Of a stretch of 64,000 nt of DNA, positions 1 through 10,845 are shown piece after piece. Under the pieces are notes generated by a model that did not search any database, was not told where the DNA came from, and saw nothing but the letters and a program-made list of their open reading frames with translations. Every line of letters starts with the position of its first letter. Within the stretch, counting starts at the first letter, position 1. The position numbers were made by a program, and so were the translations under genes. Source of the DNA: Steinernema hermaphroditum (taxonomy: Eukaryota; Nematoda; Chromadorea; Rhabditida; Steinernematidae); NCBI GenBank assembly GCA_030435675.1, contig CM059625.1:9486001-9550000 (forward strand), in the 5' to 3' direction.

Positions 1-1229
1 AGAGTAAAAATCTGCTGCTCGACTTCCGCACTTATTTTCGATCGAAACAACGGAACAGACAGCCAGTTCAGACATTTGAACCTGTGACTGGCAGTCCACG
101 CTATTGCTTTTGCACTTTTTGCTAAATTGTAGTTACAACATGTAACAATGAAGGTCACTGACCGGCAAATGGTTAGCTTTGACGAAAAGTCATGATTGGT
201 ACAGTTGGGTAATGAAAGTGGTGTTTGGAGAACCTTTTTTGTGCATGGAGCGACTTCCAGAAGTGTTTTTTGATTTTTCAATGAAAATGGTGAGCACAAG
301 AAAAGGAGAAGTCTGCTGACTTCAGTCAGCTTCACTCGAAGGTCTTCGTCGGCACACATACTTGTTTTCTGTCGCAAACATGCCAGTACATCGTTGTAGG
401 TTCTGTAACAGTTAGCGAACACGCGAGGAACACAAGCAAGACTTACCTACACATATGCAGAAGCTTTGCTTCGGATGATACGTTGTAGACTATCTTCATG
501 ATGTCGGCATCGATTATAACGTTTCGGGATTTCATGTGCACTACACATCCCATTACATCTTTTATTTCACACTTCGCGTGCGATCTGATCACTGATGCAA
601 TCAATTAAGTGGTGACGCTAACAGGTGATTCCTACCAAATAAGCAGAGCGTCGAAAAGACGAAGAACTGAAGTGACATAACAGGGTGACTCATGAAAACT
701 TCAGATTCTGAACTGTCTGCCTGACATGCACTCCGTTCGAAGTGTCAGAACAACCAATGAGACGGCGATATACGATATGTCACGAGTCGACTGTAGTTGA
801 TCGGCCATTGTCTAACCTTTCGCAAACAGCAAAGCTATTTGCATCTCCTAGCCGAACAACGACAGCAAAAACCAATGGAAATGTAATGCGCTTTTTATTA
901 GAATTCCCTGATGGAGACGCGGTATGTATATGTACAATGTTCTAAGCACCTTTGACCTGATGAGTAAAGCAATGATAGAGAATTTTTGAGATGAAATGTA
1001 ATAAAACTTTGATTGAGAGTTGTCAGAATGGCAACGTTGGAAGTGAGTTGAAGTAACGAGCATTAAAGTTGAGCATGGGACCCATATTCCGATGTGTAAA
1101 TGCAGGAAGTAGTTTAGAAGGACAGAGCGATGCATGCATACTACTGCACGGATTCGGCTAGGCCTTCTTCTTTCAGAGACAGTGCAATTTGCCGGCATTC
1201 TGAATTTTTGCACTCGATCGCCCTGAAAG
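1..1229. other. Intergenic left edge, no gene supported
   Basis: Short open frames occur here but none shows a protein family, a splice-supported continuation or a convincing start. It lies downstream of the RASSF-like gene on the minus strand. I see no RNA gene or repeat. Confidence 0.4.
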
Positions 1230-2257
1230 TCATGTTATGTGGAAGCAATAATTGAGCAAATCAAACTCTGTGATCATGGTCAGCTCGTTCTTGAGAAGAT
1301 CGATTTCGTTCGAAATGTTGCTGCTCTTTTCTAGCTCCTTCCTGTATTCGTGTGGCCAATCGGTAGTCTTCAAAGAGTCGAGGACTGTGCGTAAATTAGC
1401 CTGAAAGTAACGATTATCTTTATTCCGACTATCCTAGATATACATGCTGCTTTGTTAGCTGTAGAAGTTCAAGGTGGTCGTTGTTTCGCAGGTTGTTGTC
1501 CAGCGAAGCCATGTATTGTTTCTGTTCCCGAATAGCATCGCTGAAATCTGTACAATAGAACGGGTATACACTTAAACATTGCTACCTTTGCGATTGCAGA
1601 AGAACTTCGAGCTCTGTTCTGCTGAGATTTAGAGACGAGATGAATAAGTCGTTCGAATCTTTTGAGAATGTCGAGGTTACGACATCTTCCAAACCGTTGG
1701 GATGAACTGGATAGAGCATTGCATGCCTTCTTCTGATGAAATCGTGATATGCTGAATTCTGTCCTCTTACGGTGGTAGATTTCCGGAATACCTGGCGGTG
1801 GACCGTTTCTTTCTTCATATTCTATCTCCTTATGCAGTGGGTGTTCTGCGTTCATGAATGAAGCGGTTGCGATGTCGTCGATTTCTCTCAGTTCGAACTC
1901 AACGTCCTGGGTCTTCGCGTCTGATTTCCAGGGACGCTCGCTCGGTGCCAATGTCTTTTCCTGCAAATTTTAAATTATAGCATGTGATAACACAAATGAG
2001 TGAACAAAATGAACAAAAACTTTACTGAGAGGAGCACGAAGATGGGTTACGACAAACACATCTCGACGTACCTTTCCAGAGGCGTCGCGAACGACAAGCA
2101 CGAACTTCCCACGCTTACTCATGGAGTGGGCGAGCGCATAGATGATTTCGGAGCACATGGTATGCTCTGTCACTCCAGATACGTATCGATCAACACCATC
2201 TACGCGAATTTTGAAATCTCCACAGTCGATATCACCTTCATAGTCCTCTTCAATCAT
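1230..2257 (-). CDS. RASSF7-10-like Ras-association domain protein
   Basis: Predicted small scaffold protein with an N-terminal Ras-association (ubiquitin-like) domain of the RASSF7/8/9/10 class, which couples small GTPase or junction signalling to coiled-coil partners. Five exons join in frame: 2257-2072, 1960-1792, 1751-1586, 1540-1444 and 1400-1230, giving 262 residues. The RA domain covers about residues 12-75 and holds the family block FKIRVDGVDRYVSGVTEHTM followed by LAPSERPW. The C-terminal half is polar with helix/coiled-coil character, including a stretch starting LRTVLDSLKTTDWPHEY. All introns are GT-AG; the one at 1752-1791 is only 40 bp. The protein is shorter than vertebrate RASSF7-10 (about 370-435 aa). 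Family recognition is from RA motif order; the partner is unknown. Confidence 0.8.
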
Positions 2258-2731
2258 AACGAACTATGCTCGGCTGAGCGTGGTGCACCTGAAATGGAAA
2301 ACATCTTGCAGATGATAGTTATTCACTTTATTTAATGATATGATACAGCACAAGTAGATGGTTCCAATTGAACGATTTTACGGGGAAACCAGAATTGAGG
2401 AAGTGAACATAGTGAACATGAGAACATCATCGGACGGTCAGACGTCTTGCAACGACGACCGCTGTTTTCAAAAGGTTTCTTATGAACGAGCAATGCAATC
2501 ATGCAAAATGTTGCTAATGCTCTCTTGTAGCGCTAATATCTGTGATGGCATTTGCTATATATGATATGCGTGCCAAAACGTTCTTTCACATGCTACTCAC
2601 AGCGGTGATGCGAACTGTACACAACGCCGTCGAATATTATTAGCTTAAAATGTTTTCAATCTTACAGATTCCGATTCGTTATATTATCGTTGCTATGTGC
2701 TTTTTAAACTGTTTCGCTTTCAGGGTGCCAC
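2258..2731. other. Divergent intergenic region between RASSF-like gene and tomm-70
   Basis: About 470 bp separate the divergent starts of the RASSF-like gene (-) and tomm-70 (+), so it probably holds both promoters. I see no conserved element; a 68-codon open frame at 2358-2564 shows no family signature. Confidence 0.4.
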
Positions 2732-4976
2732 ATGCAGTCTCACACCTCCGATTCTTGGGGCACATGGCCGCGAGCTGTTGCGATTGCTGGTGTTGTTGGT
2801 GTCGGTGGCGCTCTAGGGTACTACTACTACGCTCGTTCAACGAGTACGAAGACAGAAAAGGGACAGGTAGTTCTTGAACGATGATGCTGTTTGCGTATGA
2901 CAAAACTTTCAGGACACGCCAATAAATGCCGATGAATGGAAGAAACAGGGAAATTCGTGGTTTAGAGAAAAGAACTACGACAAAGCTCTTGAGTGCTTCC
3001 AGAAGGCGATCGACGTGATTGGCGAAGACAGTGAATTGAAATCCCTTTGCTATCAGAACTGTGCGGCGGTTTACGACATGAAGGTAGCTTCGAATCATTA
3101 CAATTTAGCCGAGAACTCGCAGTCTTTTAGGAAGATTTCAACGCGTGTTTGGAAGCATGCACGAATGCTTTGAGGATAAATCCTCGGTATGCCAAGGCCC
3201 TCCATCGTCGCTCAAAGTGTTATAATAAACTGGGTGCTGGTCGCGAAAGTCTGGAAGGTAAGGCGTCATTTATCTTCTTTAGCAACTCCAAAAATGAAAA
3301 GACGCATACACTGGTAAAGAGCGTTAACAATTTGATTTATACATCAACATTTCTTTCCAGTAGCTCCAGTGGGCACCACTCGGTTGCTATAGGAGGTTCT
3401 GCAGTGTATTGCTAATCACGGAGCTTTTGAATGGATCTTACACAAGAGACTTGTATTGTTTAATTTTAGATGAAATTGCTGCATGTGCTGTGGAGAAAAA
3501 GACGCTAAGCGCACCGCACTGTCAACAAATTCTCACTTCAAGTGCAGTGTCGGCAGTGGAAGCCAGGGTTTGACAATTTCCATCTTAAATCGTCTTAAAA
3601 CCTTATTTTGCAGCGGTCGCGGAATTACAAAGTGCCAATTAGTCCCACTTATATAGAAAACTGGGCCTTCTATTCGTTTGAACGCGATCCCGCAGTGTCG
3701 CTCATGAAAAGTGCATCATCAGAAGGCAATGACAGGTACGCAACTCTTCAGAAATTTTGTATTAACAATATTCGCTTAGGTTATTCGCCGAATGTTTTCA
3801 AAAAGTTAAAAGCGGCGATGTAAACGAGCTGCTTGATCTCATTTTGCCTGAAACCCAAAGTGAAGATTCTCCATTTTTGTTAGAATCACTTCTCTTTGCC
3901 GCACGTCTCTATTTCCATCACGGTTGTCTTGAAGATGCACATAGATGCCTCAACCGTTGCGACAAACTCTGGGAGGATGCAGGTTTGTAGACGTCTTATG
4001 ATATGAATTTAAATGAAAGGACTTTCAGGTGAAGAGCAACGAAGCAAGTGGACAGATCACCGTGTGTCCGAACTTATTCTGCGTTTCGAACTGGCACGTG
4101 AGCCAAGTGTGGGCAAATCATTTTTGACCAAAGCAGCCGCCCTCGACAGTACCAATCGCGACATGTACATAGCCGAAGCCTTGCACGCCCTGGAGAACAA
4201 CGATTATGAGTCGGCTTTATCGGCTTTTGAAAAAGCCAATGACGAGTCAAAGGAAAACTACTGCGTCAGGTATGTTTACGGATTTTTGAATAATCTATAA
4301 GGACTTTATTCAGTTCACATATCAAGTTTATTCGCGGTCTGAAAGCATTCATCAACAGCGATATGGCCGGCATCAATAGCACAGTCTTGGAAATGGAATC
4401 ATACGCGGAACGAATCGGAGAAACGTACCCCTTGATTCACATGTTTTTGGGTCGCATATACTCGATGTGCAATGCTAAGGATCAAGCGGTCAACCAGTTC
4501 AAAAAAGCAGAAGCCTTCATGCCAAAATCAGCCGAACTGGCTTTGCTGAGAGCGTAAGTGCCTCGGAGTCTACTGTACGTAACTGACTCTTTCCTAACAA
4601 AATTTCAGATCTCTAGAACTCTCTGCTGATCAAGCTTCAGTAGAGTTCTCTAAAGCAATTGAAATGATGGAGTCTGTAGCGGACATGGACCCCAACTACG
4701 GTCCCACCTTTGCCATCCTCGCTCGTCTTTATATGCAGTCGTAAGTGCATCGAAACATCCGGATGGGGCTATATGCATTACTTCAGAAGCCAGTATGACA
4801 AAGCAATAGAGGCTTTCGATCGAGGTCTTGCTGTCATTGCCAACTTGCAAATGTTTTTCGTTCTCTACATGGAGCGAACAATGTTGGCGAAGTCCCTCGA
4901 AATTGCGAAGCGTTTGAACGTGCCGGTGGAAGATGTGGTGACCGATGTCATGGGAAGCAGTGCCTTGCTTTCGTAA
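2732..4976 (+). CDS. tomm-70: TOM70 mitochondrial protein import receptor
   Basis: Outer mitochondrial membrane receptor that docks Hsp70/Hsp90-bound carrier precursors and hands them to the TOM complex. Ten exons (2732-2866, 2913-3083, 3131-3257, 3470-3567, 3614-3735, 3780-3982, 4029-4269, 4314-4553, 4609-4740, 4787-4976) join in frame to 552 residues, close to the family's usual 570-610. An N-terminal membrane anchor at about residues 15-34 (AVAIAGVVGVGGALGYYYYA) is followed by a short linker. The first TPR (EWKKQGNSWFREKNYDKALE) begins the Hsp-clamp, and TPR repeats run to the C-terminus, ending in LAKSLEIAKRLNVPVEDVV. The start is the ATG directly before the anchor. A likely poly(A) signal (AATAAA-like) lies near 5025. 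The third intron (3258-3469) is the only long one. Confidence 0.93.
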
Positions 4977-5201
4977 GCATTATTGTTAAGTTTACGTATA
5001 GTTGTTGCATAGTTCATTCTTTATTAATAAAAGTTTAAAATCAAATTTGGTTGAGAGCAAAAGAATCTTGGAAAATGTTTTCAATTACACAAGGCAGTTG
5101 CGAATACAGGAAGGGGCTGTTATCATCCTCTGGTGGGATGTGAGTTAACAACCTCTAAATACTCGTAAAATAACGCACTGGGTGTGATACAATCCATTCG
5201 G

Positions 5202-6946
5202 TTAGAGAACGAACATAGGAATGACTGCCAAGATAACCGGCAGAATGCTGTTTAAGGATGGAACGCTGTTTCCTGTAAATGCCATCATTATGCGGGTAGG
5301 AAATCAAAGACGAACCAGGTCGCTGCTCGATTCGGCGAACAGGGGTGGAGACAGTCACGTAGTTTTGTGCAAGGGAACCGTACCCGAGAGTGTTCTTGGC
5401 TTTCAGCTGCAGCTCAAATTCAGCCCCAGATGGCAGGAAACTCGTGGTGTCGACTTTGTGCTCCCACAAAGAACCGTGTTGCTGATCTAAGACAGAGTAG
5501 TTTATTTTCGTTGTACTTTAGAAGTAATTACCTCTCGAGGCGCGAATGACGTGCTCTTTGTTCCAACCGTCTTCAGTAACTTTTCGGAAGAGGATCTTGT
5601 ACTCGAGAATCGGTTCGGCAGACTGCACAGTCCAAGAAAGGATATTTTTACGAAGTACCAGCAGGGGTGGTCCAGGACGGGCTAAACGAATACATTTCGG
5701 CGGTGTTTTTGTTGCACTATAAAAAGAAACAGCTAGTAGAATCTCACCACTCAAGTGGATCGTCTTTTCCACACTGCCCAGTCCGTTTGATATGCGGCAA
5801 CTGTAGTCACCGTAGTCGTCTTCGTCCAGATCGGTCAATTGCAGAATAGCTTCGCTGTAATTGGTGCGGCGGACGCCATATTCTACAACGTTTTCGAACT
5901 TCTTATCATATTTCTGAAATATTTCCGTTATATTCAAACGCTTTACAGTTCAACGTCACATTGATCTTGAACGAGTTGTACCACCACTCGGTTTCAGGAG
6001 CAGGCTGCCCATTGTAACGGCACGTTAGATTGACGTTGACGTGGGGAGAAACAGGAACATACGTGCTATCCGTTTCAACCCAAGGTACCGCTACAATGCA
6101 TTCATTTAGAATGTCTGAAGTCTACGTTTCCACCCCTACATTGAACGATTATTTCGATCTCTTTCGAGACCGTTCCCTTCACTCCATTGGTGGCCACGCA
6201 CTCATAAATGCCGGAATCGTCCACCTTCACTGAACTGATTTTCAGACGGCCATCGAGGGTTTTCGTAGCGGGGGAGAATGGGATGCTGCTCTGAAAAAAA
6301 AACTTGCTTTCAACTTAATGCCACCATTTTTTTACCTTTTTGCGCCACGTCACCTTGGGCTGAGGGTTTCCGGAGGCAAGACAGCGGAGAGAAACGTCCT
6401 CACCCTCCTTGACACGCAGAGAGTTGGTTGCCGGCGAAATAGAAACCGATGGAGGAACTAAATATGAGCAACAAATCTACGCACTGTTGCTGTAACGCGA
6501 ACCTCGAACTTTCAACGTATGCGCGATCTCGACGTCCGAATTAACGGTGATCCCGCAGTAGTAGGTAGCAGCGTCGTAAGGTTCCACGTTTTGAATGGAA
6601 AGGGTGTAATTCTAAAATGCAGGATTTGCTTGGACACCTTTCTAGTAACCAACGTGGCCATTCTTTAGCAGTTGCAGGCGCTGATCGGACTCGAGTCTCT
6701 CTTCGTCGAGAAATAGAATGTCTCTCTCGCGCTTCCAAATCACAACCGCATGCTCGATGTCTGCATGTGGGCATTCAGTGACAAAGGGGAAAAGATTTTA
6801 CTACCAAGCTCTTCGATATTGCACGGAAGATCTACAGTATCTCCTTCGTCGACAACAAAAGTACGCTGGACGGTGGTGATCGTCTGTGCAGCCGTTAATA
6901 AGGAATAGGGCACCAACAGAAACAGGGCTAGGAGCTTTGTGGTCAT
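5202..6946 (-). CDS. wrk-1: WRK-1-like (Wrapper/Rega-1/Klingon/lachesin family) GPI-anchored Ig protein
   Basis: Cell-surface adhesion protein of the Wrapper/Klingon group; C. elegans WRK-1 acts in axon guidance at the midline. The frame opens with a signal peptide (LLALFLLVPYSLLTAAQ) and the family block TFVVDEGDTVDLPCNI. A V-type Ig follows (closing motif AATYYCGI), then two more Ig domains (one with LRCLASGNPQPKVTWRKK, DDSGIYECVA; the last with DYGDYSCRISN) and one fibronectin-III domain (PPKCIRLARPGPP to LKAKNTLGYGSLAQNYV). Reading the last exon after an intron ending at about 5274 gives the hydrophobic tail GNSVPSLNSILPVILAVIPM and stop at 5202, a typical GPI-attachment signal. Without that intron the end would be hydrophilic. 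Introns are about 40-50 bp. The domain order fits WRK-1 well; one-to-one orthology is inferred. Confidence 0.82.
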
Positions 6947-8314
6947 CGTTCAACAACCTGCAATAGATGTAATTTGATGAGAGGAACCACGAGGGCACTG
7001 ATTTTGATTTATGTTGGACTTAGAGGATACTCGTCGGAAGCTGTTTTTTAGGGGTCGACGATGGTCACCACTCAGTTGAATGGTCTCCTGTTTAGCAAGT
7101 TATTAAAATTCCCAGGGGACTATTGGAATTGCAACAAATGCGGATGGAAGAAATATTCAAAGAGGGAGTGTTGTAATTTGCCCTCGGTGATCGAATCAAA
7201 CCCTTTGTCTGCCGCTGCATCCGGCACGACTCCGAAAAGTGCATCGCGATGAGTGGATAAATAACGGAACACCGAAGGCGATTGGTGCCGGACAAACAAT
7301 GCCACTACTTCTCTCGCGGAACAGCCTATGGTGATAATGAATGATAAAATGCTGAAGAGGCAGTGGCTACCGCTGGCGGACCTCGGACTCTGAAAAATCT
7401 CCCGAACTGTCGCAAAAACAAAGGGTAGGGCGTGCGAGATTCGGACCGCCTGGAGCTTAGATGGCATTGTTTTGTTACACAGAATTCTGTCGTGCGCCAA
7501 TGGGCCGGCTAATAGCGGTTTTAGGGTCAATAAGTTAGTGACAAAAAGTTGACTCTGCAATATGTGGCCCATTAGAAATAACACTTTCCGCGACAATAAT
7601 GACCAGTGACAGAAAAACCTAGCAGGATTGGGGAAGTCGTCGCTAATCGTCCGAATGGTCACCGCCAAAAGCCACGCGCCGCTAAAGGACGACATAACAG
7701 TTCTGACTGCTGCCAGATTGCTACTGCTAAATGGGAGGAGTTTGAGGGAACGGTGAGGATAGGGTGGACTGTATCAATGAGTCATTGCGGAAAAGTCTAG
7801 ACAGTCTGCATTGCCAATGAGAACCGACGAGACAGAAGAGCTCGAATGAGGCAGGAATTCGTTATCGCAGAGGAAATCAGACAGACGTCCATATGCAAAA
7901 TTTTTGTTTTGCATTCACAATTTGTCTACAGACGACGCCATTCACTTTTGCAGCAAAATGAAAATAGCGACGAAAGGAAAGTAGTCAAGAGGAATAGTTA
8001 GTAATGGTAGCCACAGAAGGAAGCAGACTTGCATTCAACGCCTCAATTCATGTATACTCGATGTTATATAAACGATCTTGCTATGCAACAAGACTCATGC
8101 ATTCGATTAGAGCGGGCTATCGGCACTGGACAAATCGCGAGTCAGCTGTTCCTGTGCTGGACTGCGGCGCCGAAGGCATTGTTAGAATTCGCGCGTATAA
8201 TTTTGTGTCTAGCGTTCTGCGGTTGTCTTGACTTGAAAACGCATATGCACAAAATTCTGACTTATTTGTGTTAACCGTATTTAGACAATCGGTGACTGCC
8301 GTCTGATTCGTCGA

Positions 8315-8423
8315 AAGGCCTGTTTATACTCTGCGCGACAGTGTCGCGTAGCTGTGCGACCGGTCGCCGCGCTGCGCGACACGTTTTGCTGTCGCGCAGT
8401 CGCGCAGAGTATAAACAGGCCTT
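8315..8423. mobile_element. MITE-like palindromic element, 109 bp
   Basis: The two ends are perfect inverted copies of at least 25 bp: the left end reads AAGGCCTGTTTATACTCTGC and continues GCGAC, and the right end is its reverse complement. The interior is rich in GCGCGAC-type motifs and would fold as a long hairpin. There is no coding capacity. I see no clear target-site duplication, so transposon origin is inferred from structure only. Confidence 0.55.
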
Positions 8424-8988
8424 AAGGACTTCAGACCTCAGGCAGACGTTGCAACTTTGTTCGCCATTTGTCACGTTAGTGTACAATTGCGAAGGACGCA
8501 CCGGGAAACGCTGTTTTTGCATGTTGATGAATACAACCGCAGAGATCTAAGGAGACCGCTGAGGCAAAGAGTATAATTTAATTAATTTGGCTGTGTAGCA
8601 GATACATCGGAGAAGCGGTTTGCGAAATCAAAGGATACTGAAGTGACTGAAGGACAACAGACAGTAAGGAGGAATGAGAGATGCCTAAAAGAAGCAAGAA
8701 GAGAAAAAATTGAAATGGCTTTCATATCGAAATATACACGGTGGAGAGTATGTATCGTTTGATCCCGTCCACAGCAACAAGAGGGGAACTTAAGATGAAT
8801 CAGAGATGCAGGAGTACTCAGATAGTATTACACAAGAGATATTGAGTATTGGATGTTACTCAGCCTTACAGTTTGTAAACGAAATGTCTCGTTCCATAAA
8901 AAAACTACGGCAAAATATTCCTATCACTCAATGATAAACTGTTTACTCGCGGATGAGGCAAAGGGTCCGTTGTCCACTCCTGAGCAGT

Positions 8989-9005
8989 TGTTGTTGTTGT
9001 TGTTG
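8989..9005. repeat. (GTT)n microsatellite
   Basis: Short perfect trinucleotide run of GTT/TTG units in intergenic DNA. Confidence 0.6.
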
Positions 9006-9464
9006 CTCAAGTGAAGCGCCTAGTAGTGCGATCGTCACTACTTTCAGGTAAAATCAAATGGTCCTCATCAGTTGTCGATTCTTGCCAAACACCGAAGGAA
9101 TTGTGCTGACCGCTAAGTATCGGTGAAATACACACTATGAGGATTTGATTACAATAAACTAAATCTGGCCAAGGTGACAGTTGACATGCCTTGGTTTGTT
9201 TATGCAAAGTGAGAACAAAAAACGAGCCGGCATAGCGGAGTCATAATTTGGAAACGAAAATAAACAGATCTTTTGAGCGTCCCGAATTGTAAAACCGAGA
9301 GTGTGATGGAAATTGGCTCATCCGGAGGACACGATGATTTGGGTCACTGTCGCGATTTACATACCCATACATACGAAAGTTTCATTTATATGTAAAACAT
9401 CGGGTAAGCAAATGAAACACGGTTGTTATGATGATGGCGATTCTATTGAAGTTATCAGAAATCA

Positions 9465-10449
9465 CTATCTGTCTTTGATATTCGTTAGTTGCTGTCGAAG
9501 ATGATTGTGGTTGGGGCGCAGGGCCACAAGTAGCCATCCGAGAGTGGCCGCACATGCTCTTGCTATGCAAAGATAGCGCCACACTGGCACAGATGAGAAT
9601 GCAGAAGCTTTGAGTGGATCCAAAGCGGAATCGAAAACGGCTTGTTCGTATTTTGTCGCGACCAGATTGAAACTACTTCCGAGCAACCAGATGCAAACTG
9701 CTAAACCGCCTTGCTGCATAAGAACAGCTCTTTTGAAGTTCTCACAAAGCGTTGATCCAGTTTCAAACCTGGAACATGGATAAACACATTGCGGTCAACG
9801 TCAAAAATACCTATCAAAGGCCGCAATAGCGCTTAGCGTGAAGCAAACGAATAAAACCGACTGAATGTACGGAGACACTACACTCAAACTGACTTCGGTG
9901 TCGCTCTGAAAACATAAAAAGTTGTGTACGTTGTGTGTCGCTTACTTGTCGATATAAGACGGATAGGAAGGCCTGCGCAACACAAAATCCGGAGAGGAAC
10001 CCTGAATATCATCGTGTCTTGCGCGGGATTTTGCGTTACCTTGAAGAACAATTGTGACATTGTGAAAGGCGCTCTGAACAGCAATGGCCACAGAAACGGT
10101 TTCGCTTTGAAGAACTTCAGCTCCAGCAGCTTCTTCGCTGATCCATTTTTGGTATCTCTGGGATCCTTGCCTCAGAAATTCATCTGAAAGCTGAGGTGCA
10201 ACCAAAGTTTTTAGACCACTGACTTTGTATTTGAACGAAGATATCCGCGTTTTGGCCTTCTTCTTCGATGACAGCGCGACCCATAGATGGATTATCTGGC
10301 GACTGGATTGTCAAGCACGATTAGCTTGCCGCAGTTGGTTTGCTGCACTCGTTGCCTGGCAACACCCCGTGGTCGGCACGTCCGTCGTTCACCTTATTCC
10401 GTGCGTACCGCGCGCTTTCAATGTATTTTTCAGTTGCGAGTCTTTGCAT
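9465..10449 (-). CDS. jbts-14: TMEM237 (JBTS-14) ciliary transition-zone membrane protein
   Basis: Tetraspan-type membrane protein of the ciliary transition zone (the human gene is a Joubert syndrome locus; C. elegans JBTS-14). Well supported exons: 10295-10040, then one starting near 10000 giving GFLSGFCVAQAFLSVLYRQ, one giving SPYIQSVLFVCFTLSAIAAF, and a long last exon giving QGGLAVCIWLLGSSFNLVAT and AATLGWLLVALRPNHNHL. The order of hydrophobic segments and the AAFDR and W-L-x-x-x-RP motifs match the vertebrate TMEM237 C-terminal half. The N-terminal part is basic (SSKKKAKTR), as in the family. The proposed first exon (10449-10393, starting MQRLATEKYIESARYARNK) is in phase but tentative. 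The last exon may instead splice on to a further one (see findings). Confidence 0.78.
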
Positions 10450-10845
10450 AGAACGATTTATTGGACAATATTCTACCGGGTATGGTGAGCTTTGTACAGT
10501 AATGAAGGTTGAATAATACACATCGAGATCTAATCCTAATTGCAGTTCGTACTAACAACTGTTGTTGAAAGAACTCGCAAAAGGCAATCTTTAGAACACA
10601 AGGGGGACAGTTCGCATTCGTAGCATAAGACGCTAACATGAGGACGACGTAAGGCGTATTCTTATACAGGACAATGCAAGAATGAAGTCGGCTCCGTGTT
10701 ACCTTTGAACCCATATATAGCAGCTTAGTCAAAAAGCATTTAGGCGCGAGCGCTAAACGTATGGTTTTGCCAGACTAGGAGCGCTGGGAAATCTTAAGGC
10801 CGTTATTTTGTAAATTTGGTAGAATTCTGCGTAATATTCACAACC
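10450..10845. other. Short gap between Trabid-like and TMEM237 genes
   Basis: About 400 bp lie between the stop of the Trabid-like gene and the proposed start of TMEM237, both on the minus strand. No gene or repeat seen. Co-transcription is possible but nothing in the sequence proves it. Confidence 0.4.

Larger units (their letters stand above)
6947..9464. other. 2.5-kb intergenic region upstream of wrk-1-like gene
   Basis: The longest open frame (7120-7695, minus, 191 codons) has no recognisable domain and no partner exons, so I do not call it a gene. The region holds a palindromic element at 8315-8423 and a short GTT microsatellite near 8989-9005. It probably contains promoter and enhancer sequence of the wrk-1-like gene. 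A possible extra last exon of the TMEM237 gene lies near 9018-9130 (see findings). Confidence 0.4.

Noticed and set aside
7120..7695. 191-codon minus frame upstream of wrk-1
   Set aside because: No domain, no signal peptide, no spliced partner; composition looks random.
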